NCBI RefSeq assembly: GCF_019799905.1
Contig: NZ_JABGCI010000001.1
Coordinates: forward strand, 744,001-808,000
Direction: 5' to 3'
Length of the DNA: 64,000 nt
DNA from: Trujillonella endophytica
Lineage (GTDB): Bacteria > Actinomycetota > Actinomycetes > Mycobacteriales > Geodermatophilaceae
In this document: piece by piece, positions 56,170 through 64,000 of the stretch
Numbering within the stretch: position 1 is the stretch's first letter
Layout of the letters: each line of letters starts with the position of its first letter
Program-made: the position numbers and the translations under genes
Notes under the pieces: model-generated
What the model was told of the DNA's origin: nothing
Database searches by the model: none
The model's input: only the letters and a program-made list of their open reading frames with translations

Positions 56170-56538
56170 GTGATCCAGCAGGAGTCGCGACTCCGGGTCG
56201 CCGACAACACGGGTGCCAAGGAGATCCTCTGCATCCGTGTCCTCGGCGGGTCCGGGAGACGCTACGCGGGCATCGGCGACGTCATCGTCGCCACCGTGAA
56301 GGACGCGCTGCCTGGTGCCGGTGTCAAGAAGGGTGACGTGGTCAAGGCCGTCGTCGTCCGCACCGTGAAGGAGCGTCGTCGTCCCGACGGCTCGTACATC
56401 CGCTTCGACGAGAACGCCGCCGTGATCATCCGCGACAGCGGCGACCCGCGCGGCACGCGCATCTTCGGCCCGGTCGGCCGTGAGCTCCGCGACAAGCGCT
56501 TCATGCGGATCATCTCGCTCGCTCCGGAGGTGCTGTGA
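56170..56538 (+). CDS. rplN: 50S ribosomal protein L14
   Basis: 122 residues. [35 protein letters not shown] and [20 protein letters not shown] are invariant. The start is GTG at 56170 behind GGGAGTAGGA. First gene of the spc operon. Confidence 0.98.
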   Translation: MIQQESRLRVADNTGAKEILCIRVLGGSGRRYAGIGDVIVATVKDALPGAGVKKGDVVKAVVVRTVKERRRPDGSYIRFDENAAVIIRDSGDPRGTRIFGPVGRELRDKRFMRIISLAPEVL

Positions 56539-56540
56539 GC

Positions 56541-56900
56541 ATGGCTGCCCACAAGAACGACCCCGGCACCAAGAAGGCGCCGTCGATGAAGGTCAAGAAG
56601 GGCGACACCGTCGTGGTGCTGTCCGGCAAGGACAAGGGCGCGAAGGGCCGGGTCATCGCGGCCTACCCCGAGACGCAGAAGGTGCTCGTCGAGGGCGTCG
56701 GCCGGGTCAAGAAGCACACCCGGATCAGCTCGAACCAGCGCGGCGCCCAGCAGGGCGGGATCGTCACGCAGGAGGCGCCCATCCACGTGAGCAACGTGAT
56801 GGTGATCGACTCCGAGGACAAGCCGACCCGGGTCGGCTACCGCAAGGACGAGGAAGGCCGCAGCATCCGGGTCTCGCGGCGCACCGGTAAGGACCTCTGA
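56541..56900 (+). CDS. rplX: 50S ribosomal protein L24
   Basis: 119 residues. The KOW motif ([20 protein letters not shown]) is preceded by about 18 polar residues, and [23 protein letters not shown] follows. ATG at 56541 is 10 bases after GGAGG. GTG at 56535, which overlaps the rplN stop, is an alternative that adds two residues. Confidence 0.95.
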   Translation: MAAHKNDPGTKKAPSMKVKKGDTVVVLSGKDKGAKGRVIAAYPETQKVLVEGVGRVKKHTRISSNQRGAQQGGIVTQEAPIHVSNVMVIDSEDKPTRVGYRKDEEGRSIRVSRRTGKDL

Positions 56901-56904
56901 TCCC

Positions 56905-57489
56905 ATGAGCGCACCCACCCGTGAGCTGCCCCGCATCCTGGCCCGGTACCGCGAGGAGATCGCGCCGGCGCTGCAGTCGGAGTTCGGCTACGAGAACGTC
57001 ATGCAGATCCCGCGGCTGACCAAGATCGTCGTCAACATGGGCGTCGGCGAGGCAACCCGCGACGCCAAGCTGATGGACGGCGCGGTCCGCGACCTGACCG
57101 CCATCACCGGCCAGAAGCCGGCCGTCGTCCGGGCCCGCAAGTCCATCGCGCAGTTCAAGCTCCGCGAGGGCATGCCGATCGGCGCGAAGGTCACCCTCCG
57201 CGGCGACCGCATGTGGGAGTTCCTGGACCGGCTGCTGTCGCTGGCCCTGCCCCGGATCCGTGACTTCCGTGGCCTCAACGCCAAGCAGTTCGACGGCCAC
57301 GGCAACTACACGTTCGGCCTGAACGAGCAGTCGATGTTCCGCGAGATCGACGTCGACAAGATCGACCGGCCGCGCGGCATGGACATCACCCTGGTCACGA
57401 CCGCCACCAACGACGACGAGGGCCGCGAGCTGCTCCGGCTCCTCGGCTTCCCCTTCGCCGGCCAGCCCGTCGTCATGACGACCCGCTGA
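56905..57489 (+). CDS. rplE: 50S ribosomal protein L5
   Basis: 194 residues. [41 protein letters not shown] and [20 protein letters not shown] are conserved. It binds 5S rRNA and the P-site tRNA. The start is ATG at 56905. Confidence 0.98.
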   Translation: MSAPTRELPRILARYREEIAPALQSEFGYENVMQIPRLTKIVVNMGVGEATRDAKLMDGAVRDLTAITGQKPAVVRARKSIAQFKLREGMPIGAKVTLRGDRMWEFLDRLLSLALPRIRDFRGLNAKQFDGHGNYTFGLNEQSMFREIDVDKIDRPRGMDITLVTTATNDDEGRELLRLLGFPFAGQPVVMTTR

Positions 57490-57522
57490 CCCCGGCCTTC
57501 GAGAGAGCTACAGGAGACCGAG

Positions 57523-57708
57523 ATGGCCAAGAAGGCCCTGATCAACAAGGCGGCCCGCAAGCCGAAGTTCGCGGTCCGCGGCTACACCCGCTGCCAGCGC
57601 TGCGGTCGTCCGCACGCGGTGTTCCGCAAGTTCGGCCTCTGCCGCATCTGCGTGCGGGAGATGGCCCACGCCGGGGAGCTCCCCGGCGTGCGCAAGTCCA
57701 GCTGGTGA
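57523..57708 (+). CDS. rpsN: 30S ribosomal protein S14, zinc type
   Basis: 61 residues. This is the short zinc-binding form: C24-x2-C27 and C40-x2-C43 (RCQRCGRPH and [10 protein letters not shown]) are complete. The ending LPGVRKSSW is typical. GAGAGCTACAGGAG precedes the ATG. A palindromic element starts at its stop codon. Confidence 0.98.
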   Translation: MAKKALINKAARKPKFAVRGYTRCQRCGRPHAVFRKFGLCRICVREMAHAGELPGVRKSSW

Positions 57709-57763
57709 AGGACCCCGGTGCCCCCACAGCACGCTCCGCGCGCTGCGGGTCCCTGCACCGGGG
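57707..57763. repeat. Two-tier palindromic element, copy 3, between rpsN and rpsH
   Basis: Begins within the rpsN stop (GAAGGACC). The outer stem CCCCGGTGC/GCACCGGGG (57713-57721 with 57755-57763) encloses CCC-A-CAGC/GCTG-C-GGG (57723-57730 with 57742-57749) and a five-base bulge TCCCT on the right. The layout, including the A-C mismatch and bulge, is the same as in copy 1 after the GGDEF/EAL gene, while paired bases differ in a compensating way. Confidence 0.75.
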
Positions 57764-57871
57764 CCGCTCCAGGCGGCAGTACCGAGCACGGCTCACCCTG
57801 AGCAACACCGATCGCCGAGAGGCCCACGCGAGATCCGCGTGCGGAACCGCGGCGAGAGAGGCACGACACCC

Positions 57872-58282
57872 ATGACGATGACCGACCCGATCGCGGACAT
57901 GCTGACGCGCATCCGCAACGCCAACCAGGCGTATCACGACTCCGCGACGATGCCGTCGTCGAAGATCAAGACCCACATCGCGGAGATCCTCCAGCAGCAG
58001 GGCTACATCGCCGGCTGGAAGGTGAACGAGGTCGAGGTGGACGGCAGCACCCGCAAGGAGCTGGTCATCGACCTCAAGTACGGGCCGAACCGCGAGCGCA
58101 GCATCGCCGGCGTCCGTCGGGTGTCCAAGCCCGGTCTGCGGGTGTACGCCAAGTCGACTGCGCTGCCCAAGGTGCTCGGCGGTCTCGGGGTGGCGATCAT
58201 CTCGACCTCCACCGGGCTGCTGACCGACCGCCAGGCGAACACGAAGGGCGTGGGTGGGGAAGTCCTCGCCTACGTCTGGTAA
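57872..58282 (+). CDS. rpsH: 30S ribosomal protein S8
   Basis: 136 residues. [14 protein letters not shown] and [20 protein letters not shown], with the C-terminal [11 protein letters not shown], match S8. The start is ATG at 57872, 10 bases after GAGAGAGG; ATG at 57878 is possible. S8 is the known feedback repressor of the spc operon in E. coli. Confidence 0.97.
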   Translation: MTMTDPIADMLTRIRNANQAYHDSATMPSSKIKTHIAEILQQQGYIAGWKVNEVEVDGSTRKELVIDLKYGPNRERSIAGVRRVSKPGLRVYAKSTALPKVLGGLGVAIISTSTGLLTDRQANTKGVGGEVLAYVW

Positions 58283-58297
58283 GAGGAGCGAGCTGAG

Positions 58298-58837
58298 ATG
58301 TCACGGATCGGACGACTCCCGATTCCGGTGCCCGGTGGTGTGGACATCGCCATCGAGGGCCAGACCGTCAACGTGAAGGGCCCCAAGGGGTCCCTGTCCC
58401 ACACGGTCGCGGCACCGATCACGGTGGCCCGCGGTGAGGACGGCACGCTGCAGGTGGCCCGGCCGGACGACGAGCGGGGGAGCCGTGCCCTGCACGGGCT
58501 GTCGCGCACCCTCATCGCCAACATGATCACCGGCGTCACCGAGGGGTACACCAAGACCCTCGAGATCGTCGGCGTCGGCTACCGCGTCCAGGCGCGGGGT
58601 TCCGACCTCGAGTTCGCCCTGGGCTTCAGCCACCCGGTGCCGGTCAAGGCGCCCGAGGGCATCACGTTCACGGTCGAGTCGCCCACCCGCCTGCGGGTGA
58701 CCGGCATCGACAAGCAGCAGGTGGGCCAGGTCGCGGCCAACATCCGCAAGCTGCGTCGCCCCGACCCGTACAAGGGCAAGGGCGTCCGCTACCAGGGTGA
58801 GGTCGTCAAGCGCAAGGTCGGGAAGACGGGTAAGTGA
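58298..58837 (+). CDS. rplF: 50S ribosomal protein L6
   Basis: 179 residues. [20 protein letters not shown] opens the first of two repeated domains. The C-terminal [20 protein letters not shown] is invariant. AAGAGGAGCGAG precedes the ATG. Its stop overlaps the rplR ATG by one base. Confidence 0.98.
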   Translation: MSRIGRLPIPVPGGVDIAIEGQTVNVKGPKGSLSHTVAAPITVARGEDGTLQVARPDDERGSRALHGLSRTLIANMITGVTEGYTKTLEIVGVGYRVQARGSDLEFALGFSHPVPVKAPEGITFTVESPTRLRVTGIDKQQVGQVAANIRKLRRPDPYKGKGVRYQGEVVKRKVGKTGK

Positions 58838-59244
58838 TGGCACAGACCGAGAAGAGTGCTCGGGTCCACACACCCGTGGGCACCGACGTCAGCACCAAGC
58901 GACGGGTGTCCCGGCTCCGCCGGCACAACCGCCTGCGCAAGCGGGTCTCCGGCACGCCGGAGCGTCCTCGCCTGGTGGTCAAGCGCAGCTCGCGCCACAT
59001 CCACGTCCAGGTGGTCGACGACACCGCCGGCCGCACCCTGGTCAGCGCGTCGACGCTGGATGCCAGCCTGCGCACCGCCGAGGGCGACAAGTCCGCCCTG
59101 GCCCGCCAGGTGGGCGCCCTGGTGGCGGAGCGGGCCAAGGCCGCGGGGATCAGCGCGGTGGTCTTCGACCGTGGTGGCAACCGCTACCAGGGCCGGATCG
59201 CCGCGCTCGCCGACGGCGCGCGCGAGGGCGGGCTGGACTTCTGA
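58837..59244 (+). CDS. rplR: 50S ribosomal protein L18
   Basis: 135 residues. [38 protein letters not shown] and [17 protein letters not shown] are typical; about 15 extra polar residues precede the core. It binds 5S rRNA. ATG at 58837 overlaps the rplF stop (TGATG). Confidence 0.97.
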   Translation: MAQTEKSARVHTPVGTDVSTKRRVSRLRRHNRLRKRVSGTPERPRLVVKRSSRHIHVQVVDDTAGRTLVSASTLDASLRTAEGDKSALARQVGALVAERAKAAGISAVVFDRGGNRYQGRIAALADGAREGGLDF

Positions 59245-59294
59245 TGACCAGCACGCACACCAGCACCGTGACAGTGATCGAGAGGGACGTCTGA
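59244..59294 (+). CDS. Possible 16-residue coupling ORF between rplR and rpsE
   Basis: An ATG shares one base with the rplR stop (TGATG at 59242-59246). The ORF encodes [16 protein letters not shown] and its stop shares one base with the rpsE ATG (TGATG at 59292-59296). It exactly fills the 49-base spacer in a frame different from rpsE. A ribosome ending rplR could be handed through to rpsE. No family is recognised, and chance is possible. Confidence 0.4.
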   Translation: MTSTHTSTVTVIERDV

Positions 59295-59914
59295 TGCCAG
59301 GACCACAGCGACGCGGCGGCGGCGCCGGCGCCGGCGGCGGCAACGACCGCCGCGACCGCCGTGACGGCGGTCGGGGGCCGGGCGGCGCTCCTGCCGAGAA
59401 GAGCAACTACATCGAGCGCGTGGTGGCCATCAACCGCGTGTCCAAGGTCGTCAAGGGTGGTCGGCGCTTCAGCTTCACCGCCCTGGTGATCGTGGGCGAC
59501 GGCGACGGCACCGTGGGCGTCGGCTACGGCAAGGCCAAGGAGGTGCCCGCGGCCATCGCCAAGGGCGTCGAGGAGGCCAAGAAGCACTTCTACAAGGTGC
59601 CGCGCATCGCCAGCACCATCCCGCACCCCGTGCAGGGCGAGGCGGCGGCCGGTGTCGTGCTGCTCAAGCCGGCCAGCCCCGGTACCGGCGTCATCGCCGG
59701 TGGCCCGGTGCGTGCCGTCCTCGAGTGCGCCGGCATCCACGACGTGCTCTCGAAGAGCCTCGGCTCGTCGAACCCCATCAACATCGTCCACGCGACCATG
59801 CAGGCGCTGAAGGACCTCGTCCGTCCCGAGGAGATCGCGGCTCGCCGCGGTCTGCCCCTGGAGGACGTCGCTCCGGCCGCGATGCTGCGGGCGCGTGCCG
59901 GTCAGGGGGTCTGA
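59294..59914 (+). CDS. rpsE: 30S ribosomal protein S5
   Basis: 206 residues with a Gly/Arg-rich N-terminus of about 35 residues ([20 protein letters not shown]). The S5 domain begins [20 protein letters not shown] and includes [14 protein letters not shown] and [16 protein letters not shown]. The start ATG at 59294 has GAGAGGGA upstream. Confidence 0.98.
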   Translation: MPGPQRRGGGAGAGGGNDRRDRRDGGRGPGGAPAEKSNYIERVVAINRVSKVVKGGRRFSFTALVIVGDGDGTVGVGYGKAKEVPAAIAKGVEEAKKHFYKVPRIASTIPHPVQGEAAAGVVLLKPASPGTGVIAGGPVRAVLECAGIHDVLSKSLGSSNPINIVHATMQALKDLVRPEEIAARRGLPLEDVAPAAMLRARAGQGV

Positions 59915-59915
59915 C

Positions 59916-60098
59916 ATGGCGCAGCTGAAGGTCACCCAGGTCAAGTCCGCGATCGGCACCAAGCCCAACCAGCGCCAGACGCTGCGCTCGCTGGGCCTCA
60001 AGCGGATCAACGACTCGGTCGTGCAGGAGGACCGTCCCGAGATCCGCGGGATGGTCGCCACGGTGCCGCACCTGGTCACCGTCGAAGAGATCAGCTGA
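59916..60098 (+). CDS. rpmD: 50S ribosomal protein L30
   Basis: 60 residues. [20 protein letters not shown] and [20 protein letters not shown] cover the whole protein. The start is ATG at 59916, one base after the rpsE stop. Confidence 0.97.
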   Translation: MAQLKVTQVKSAIGTKPNQRQTLRSLGLKRINDSVVQEDRPEIRGMVATVPHLVTVEEIS

Positions 60099-60115
60099 GC
60101 TGAGGAAAGACTCCG

Positions 60116-60559
60116 ATGACACTGAAGGTCCACCACCTGCGCCCGGCCAAGGGCGCCCACACCAAGAAGACCCGCGTGGGTCGTGGTGAGGGCTCCAAGG
60201 GCAAGACGGCCGGCCGCGGCACCAAGGGCACCGGCGCGCGCGGCAACACCTCCGCGCGCTTCGAGGGCGGGCAGACGCCGCTGCACATGCGGCTGCCCAA
60301 GCTGTCGGGTTTCAAGAGCCCCAACAAGGTCGTCTTCCAGGTCGTCAACCTCGACCGGATCGCGGCGCTGTTCCCGCAGGGCGGCACCGTCGACGCCGAC
60401 GCCCTCGTGGCGGCCGGGGCCGTGCGCCGCGGCCAGCCGGTCAAGGTGCTCGGCACCGGCGACCTCGGCGGCGTCGCCGTGGACGTGCGCGCCCAGGCGT
60501 TCTCGTCCTCGGCTGCCGAGAAGATCACCGCGGCCGGGGGCAGCACCACGCTCGTCTGA
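60116..60559 (+). CDS. rplO: 50S ribosomal protein L15
   Basis: 147 residues. [40 protein letters not shown] and [15 protein letters not shown] are conserved. GAGGAAAGAC precedes the ATG. It is followed by a strong hairpin, so secY has its own promoter. Confidence 0.98.
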   Translation: MTLKVHHLRPAKGAHTKKTRVGRGEGSKGKTAGRGTKGTGARGNTSARFEGGQTPLHMRLPKLSGFKSPNKVVFQVVNLDRIAALFPQGGTVDADALVAAGAVRRGQPVKVLGTGDLGGVAVDVRAQAFSSSAAEKITAAGGSTTLV

Positions 60560-60566
60560 GCCGCCG

Positions 60567-60617
60567 ATGACCCCCGGGGCGCGCCTCCTCACGGGAGGCC
60601 CGCGCCCCGGGGGTCAT
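60567..60617 (+). terminator. Terminator between rplO and secY
   Basis: A 17-bp perfect lower stem (60567-60583 with 60601-60617) and a 5-bp upper stem, separated by a two-base bulge. It begins eight bases after the rplO stop. Confidence 0.8.
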
Positions 60618-60737
60618 CTGCTGTACGGCGCGTCGTGAGCACGCTTCTCGGCCGCCCTGCAGGAACCCGCCGCGAGCGCGTGAGCGGTGTTGGGCAGGGT
60701 GGTCCTTACACTCGTACGACCGACTAGGGGAGGGCAC
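60618..60737 (+). promoter_or_regulatory. secY promoter region
   Basis: 120 bases after the rplO terminator. TACACT at 60707-60712 is a good -10; no convincing -35. AGGGGAGGG at 60726-60734 is the ribosome-binding site that points to the GTG at 60738. Confidence 0.55.
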
Positions 60738-62048
60738 GTGCTGCAGGCGTTCGCCGCGGCGTTCCGGACGCCAGACCTCCGGCGCAAGATCCTGTTCTCC
60801 CTGGGCGTCATCGCCGTCTACCGGTTGGGCGCCGCGGTCCCCGGCCCGGGCGTGTCGGTCGAGGCCATCAACAGCTGTCTGGAGCAGGCCCAGGCCTCCG
60901 ACCAGCGGGATCTCTACTCGCTGGTCAACCTGTTCTCCGGCGGGGCACTGCTCCGGTTGTCGATCTTCGCGCTCGGCATCATGCCGTACATCACGGCCAG
61001 CATCATCGTGCAGCTGCTCGTCGTGGTCATCCCGCGCTTCGAGCAGCTGAAGAAGGAAGGGCAGTCGGGTCAGGCCAAGCTGACCCAGTACACCCGGTAC
61101 CTCACGATCGCCCTCGCCGTCCTGCAGAGCACCGGGATCATCGCCCTGGCCCGCAGTGGTCAGCTGTTCCCCAACTGCAGCGAGCAGATCATCCCGTCGG
61201 AGTCCATCTGGACGACGGTCATCCTGGTGGTCGCGCTCACCGCCGGCACCGCCGTGATCATGTGGCTCGGCGAGCTGCTGACCGAGAAGGGGATCGGCAA
61301 CGGCATGTCCGTGCTGATCTTCACCTCGATCGCGGCCCGGATCCCCGCCGAGGGCGGGTCGATCCTGCAGACCCGCGGCGGCGTCGTCTTCGCGCTGATC
61401 TGCCTGCTTGCCCTCGTGATCATCGCCTCGGTCGTCTACGTCGAGCAGGCGCAGCGCCGCATCCCGGTCCAGTACGCCAAGCGCATGGTCGGCCGGCGCA
61501 TGTACGGCGGGACGTCGACCTACCTGCCGCTGAAGGTGAACCAGGCCGGCGTCATCCCGGTCATCTTCGCCTCGTCCCTGCTGTACCTCCCGCAGCTGAT
61601 CTCTCAGCTCCAGGGCGACGAGACGGGCACGGTCCGTCGGTTCTTCGAGAACTACGTGATCGACCAGAGCAGCTGGTCGCACATCGTCATCTACTTCGCG
61701 CTGATCATGTTCTTCACGTACTTCTACGTGTCGATCACGTTCAACCCGGAGGAGCGGGCCGACGACATGAAGCGCTACGGCGGCTTCATCCCCGGCATCC
61801 GGCCCGGGCGCCCGACGGCGGAGTACCTGCAGTACGTGCTGTCCCGCATCACCTTCCCCGGATCGATCTACCTGGGGCTCGTGGCAGTCTTGCCCAACCT
61901 GTTCCTCTCGGTGACGCAGGAGGGCCAGAACCAGAACTTCCCGTTCGGCGGGACCGCGGTGCTCATCATGGTCGGAGTGGGGTTGGAGACGGTGAAGCAG
62001 ATCGAGACGCAACTCAACCAGCGCAACTACGAAGGGTTCCTGAAGTAG
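60738..62048 (+). CDS. secY: Preprotein translocase subunit SecY
   Basis: 436 residues with ten membrane helices; the channel of the Sec translocon, partner of SecE encoded 41 kb upstream. Opening [20 protein letters not shown], plug-region segment [34 protein letters not shown] and [20 protein letters not shown] are typical. The start is GTG at 60738; an in-frame upstream ATG at 60687 precedes the -10 and is rejected. Its TAG shares one base with the adk GTG. Confidence 0.97.
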   Translation: MLQAFAAAFRTPDLRRKILFSLGVIAVYRLGAAVPGPGVSVEAINSCLEQAQASDQRDLYSLVNLFSGGALLRLSIFALGIMPYITASIIVQLLVVVIPRFEQLKKEGQSGQAKLTQYTRYLTIALAVLQSTGIIALARSGQLFPNCSEQIIPSESIWTTVILVVALTAGTAVIMWLGELLTEKGIGNGMSVLIFTSIAARIPAEGGSILQTRGGVVFALICLLALVIIASVVYVEQAQRRIPVQYAKRMVGRRMYGGTSTYLPLKVNQAGVIPVIFASSLLYLPQLISQLQGDETGTVRRFFENYVIDQSSWSHIVIYFALIMFFTYFYVSITFNPEERADDMKRYGGFIPGIRPGRPTAEYLQYVLSRITFPGSIYLGLVAVLPNLFLSVTQEGQNQNFPFGGTAVLIMVGVGLETVKQIETQLNQRNYEGFLK

Positions 62049-62656
62049 TGCGCGTCGTGCTGCTCGGCCCTCCGGGCGCGGGCAAGGGGACCCAGGCCCA
62101 GATCATCGCCGGCCATCTCGCCGCGCCGGCCATCTCCACCGGCGACATCTTCCGCGCGAACGTCAGCGGCAGGACCGAGCTGGGGCAGAAGGCCAAGACC
62201 TACATGGACGCCGGGGACCTGGTGCCCGACGAGGTCACGGTCGCCATGGTCAAGGACCGCCTCGCGGAACCGGACGCCAAGGCGGGCTTCCTGCTCGACG
62301 GCTTCCCCCGGACCATCGCGCAGGCCGAGCAGCTCCGCGACTCGCTGGCCGAGCTGGGCAACGGCCTCGACCGGGTCCTGGAGCTGGTCGTGGACGAGGA
62401 CGAGCTCGTCCGCCGGCTGTCCGGCCGCCGGATGCTCGTCGACGGCGAGTGGGTGCAGCGGTCCGACGACGAGCCGGAGACGGTGCGGCACCGCCTGCAG
62501 GTATACCGGGAACAGACCGCCCCGCTGTCGGGCTTCTACGAGGGCGAGGGGCTGCTCGCGCGCATCGACGCCATCGGCAGTGTCGAGGACGTCACCGCGC
62601 GGGCCCTCGAGGCCCTGGGGTGGAGCCCCCGGTCCGGGCAGCAGGCCGGCGCGTAG
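62048..62656 (+). CDS. adk: Adenylate kinase
   Basis: 202 residues. The P-loop GPPGAGKGT, the AMP-binding ISTGDIFR and FLLDGFPRT, and the LID segment [20 protein letters not shown] are present. The LID lacks zinc cysteines. It converts ATP plus AMP to two ADP. The start is GTG at 62048, overlapping the secY stop. The secY-adk-map order is standard in actinobacteria. Confidence 0.97.
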   Translation: MRVVLLGPPGAGKGTQAQIIAGHLAAPAISTGDIFRANVSGRTELGQKAKTYMDAGDLVPDEVTVAMVKDRLAEPDAKAGFLLDGFPRTIAQAEQLRDSLAELGNGLDRVLELVVDEDELVRRLSGRRMLVDGEWVQRSDDEPETVRHRLQVYREQTAPLSGFYEGEGLLARIDAIGSVEDVTARALEALGWSPRSGQQAGA

Positions 62657-62723
62657 GCGCCGCTCGCAGATGTCGACCGGGATCCTCAGCCGCCTGCCCC
62701 TGTTGGCGAAGTGGAGTGGACGG

Positions 62724-63527
62724 ATGATCCAGATCAAGACCCCGCACGAGCTCGAGCTCATGCGGGCAGCCGGCCTGGTGGTGAGCGGCGCCATCGCGGC
62801 GGTGCGCGCGGCGGTGCGCCCCGGCGTCACCACCGGGGAGCTCGACGCCATCGCCGAGGACGCCATCCGCAGCGCGGGCGCCGTCCCGTCGTTCCTGGGC
62901 TACCACGGCTTCACCGGCAGCATCTGCGCCTCGATCAACGACGAGATCGTGCACGGCATCCCGAACCCGACGCGGGCACTCGTCCAGGGCGACAACATCT
63001 CCATCGACTGCGGTGCCATCCTGAACGGGTGGCACGGCGACTCGGCCGTCACCGTGACCGTGGGGGAGCCCTCCGCCGAGGACGCCGCCCTCATGGCGGT
63101 CACCGAGCGGTCGATGTGGGCCGGGCTGGCCGCGGCGGTCGCGGGCAACCGGCTGACCGACATCAGCCACGCCGTCGAGCAGGTCATCACGGCCGAGGCA
63201 CACCCGTACGGCATCGTCGACCAGTACGGCGGGCACGGCATCGGCACCGAGATGCACCAGGACCCGCACGTGCTCAACCACGGGCGTCCCGGCCGCGGTC
63301 CGCGGCTGGTCCCGGGGCTGGCGCTCGCCATTGAACCCATGGTGACCGTGGGGGACCCGGCGACCGTCGAGCTGGAGGACGGCTGGACCGTCGTCACCAA
63401 GGACGGCTCGCGCGCCGCGCACTTCGAGCACACCGTGGCCGTCACCCCAGAGGGCCCCTGGGTCCTCACCGCGGAGGACGGCGGCGTCGCCGGGCTGGCC
63501 CCTTTCGGGATCGAGCCCCGCACCTGA
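62724..63527 (+). CDS. map: Methionine aminopeptidase type I
   Basis: 267 residues. IQIKTPHELELMRAAGLVVS opens the pita-bread fold. The metal ligands are visible: Asp in SIDCGAILNGW and GDSAVTV, His in GGHGIGTEMHQDP, Glu in LAIEPMVT and HFEHTVAV. It removes initiator methionine. The start is ATG at 62724; ATG at 62670 would add 18 residues but has no ribosome-binding site. Confidence 0.95.
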   Translation: MIQIKTPHELELMRAAGLVVSGAIAAVRAAVRPGVTTGELDAIAEDAIRSAGAVPSFLGYHGFTGSICASINDEIVHGIPNPTRALVQGDNISIDCGAILNGWHGDSAVTVTVGEPSAEDAALMAVTERSMWAGLAAAVAGNRLTDISHAVEQVITAEAHPYGIVDQYGGHGIGTEMHQDPHVLNHGRPGRGPRLVPGLALAIEPMVTVGDPATVELEDGWTVVTKDGSRAAHFEHTVAVTPEGPWVLTAEDGGVAGLAPFGIEPRT

Positions 63528-63828
63528 GCACGGCTCCCGCCACGCGCGAGCGCACGGCGGGTCCCCGCAGGGGGACGACGGCCGGTTCCGTCTGTGACCA
63601 GACCCCGGTTGGAGTCGTGGACCGGGGCGGGGTACAGTGAACGACGGCGTTCGCGCCGTCCTGTCGTCGTGCTGTGGCCGCATGACTCGGGACGCCCTCG
63701 CGAGAGCGTCTGCACCACCGCTCGTTCTGTCTCTCCGCATCCGACCCGCCGGGTACCGGCGTGGGCGCGCGGAGGACACAGCAGCACCACACACACCAGC
63801 AGCACCGATCAGGGAGGCCGTGTAGGGC
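63528..63828 (+). promoter_or_regulatory. infA upstream region: hairpins and promoter
   Basis: 301 gene-free bases. Hairpins CCCGCC/GGCGGG (63536-63541 with 63556-63561) and TCCCC/GGGGA follow map. The right half closely matches copy 1 of the palindromic element (about 19 of 22 bases) but the left arm is lost, so it looks like a truncated copy. TTGGAG at 63609-63614, 18 bases, TACAGT at 63633-63638 is a clear promoter. About 190 bases of leader follow; GGGAGG at 63812-63817 precedes the ATG. Confidence 0.65.
63609..63638 (+). promoter_or_regulatory. infA promoter (TTGGAG-N18-TACAGT)
   Basis: Both hexamers and the spacing fit the principal sigma factor. It probably drives infA and the following rpmJ-rpsM-rpsK-rpsD-rpoA block, expected outside the window. 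Confidence 0.65.
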
Positions 63829-64000
63829 ATGGCGAAGAAGGACGGGGCCATCGAGGTCGAGGGTCGCGTCGTCGAGCCGCTGCCCAACGCGATGTTCCGG
63901 GTGGAACTGCAGAACGGGCACCGGGTGCTCGCCCACATCAGCGGCAAGATGCGGCAGCACTACATCCGCATCCTGCCCGAGGACCGCGTGGTCGTGGAGC
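63829..64000 (+). CDS. infA: Translation initiation factor IF-1, 5' part
   Basis: 57 codons are visible before the right edge; IF-1 is usually 73. [40 protein letters not shown] and [16 protein letters not shown] form the OB fold. IF-1 occupies the A site during initiation. The start is ATG at 63829. Confidence 0.97.
   Translation, partial: MAKKDGAIEVEGRVVEPLPNAMFRVELQNGHRVLAHISGKMRQHYIRILPEDRVVVE

Noticed and set aside
60687..60737. Upstream ATG extension of secY
   Set aside because: It would place the start before the -10 element at 60707 and adds non-family residues.

Overview
The window is chromosomal DNA of a high-GC actinobacterium. Codon third positions are almost all G or C, GTG and TTG starts are common, and neighbouring genes often overlap by 1 or 4 bases (TGATG, GTGA). 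Gene content and protein sequences fit Geodermatophilaceae or a close relative (Blastococcus, Geodermatophilus, Modestobacter); this placement is inference from gene order and wording, not from a search. Nearly everything is core genome. There is no insertion sequence, prophage, CRISPR array or integrase.

Layout. (1) 1-7140: end of the respiratory complex I operon (nuoL partial, nuoM, nuoN), a polyprenyl diphosphate synthase, a sugar dehydrogenase lipoprotein and a convergent VOC protein. (2) 7249-12775: korAB on the minus strand, divergent htpX, an SGNH hydrolase and a convergent yajQ. (3) 12868-16600: tRNA-Tyr, a minus-strand TadE-like gene, a 38-residue ORF made of five GTQWGR repeats, and a membrane GGDEF/EAL protein with a degenerate GGDEF. 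(4) 16698-22784: tRNA-Thr, tRNA-Met, rpmG, two MaoC hot-dog dehydratase genes, tRNA-Trp, secE, nusG, rplKA and rplJL, in the order known from mycobacteria. (5) 23072-34893: a complete Mce transport operon (mkl, yrbEA, yrbEB, mceA-F, two Mce-associated proteins) filling the space between rplL and rpoB. (6) 35283-45305: rpoB, rpoC, then a minus-strand group (F420-type oxidoreductase, a 71-residue protein, a trypsin-like protease). (7) 45839-64000: the str (rpsL, rpsG, fusA, tuf), S10 and spc operons through secY, adk, map and the start of infA.

Functionally the window joins energy metabolism (NADH dehydrogenase, menaquinone-type side chain, 2-oxoglutarate:ferredoxin oxidoreductase), the core transcription and translation machinery with its Sec export components, and one envelope lipid-uptake system.

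The less ordinary signals are short. They are the GTQWGR-repeat ORF; a family of two-tier palindromes that begin at stop codons (after the GGDEF/EAL gene, rpoB and rpsN, with a truncated copy after map); a 23-bp hairpin between rpoB and rpoC; a 16-codon ORF that exactly bridges rplR and rpsE; a large structured leader before rplN; and the Mce operon sitting where M. tuberculosis keeps only its orphan mkl/mceG.
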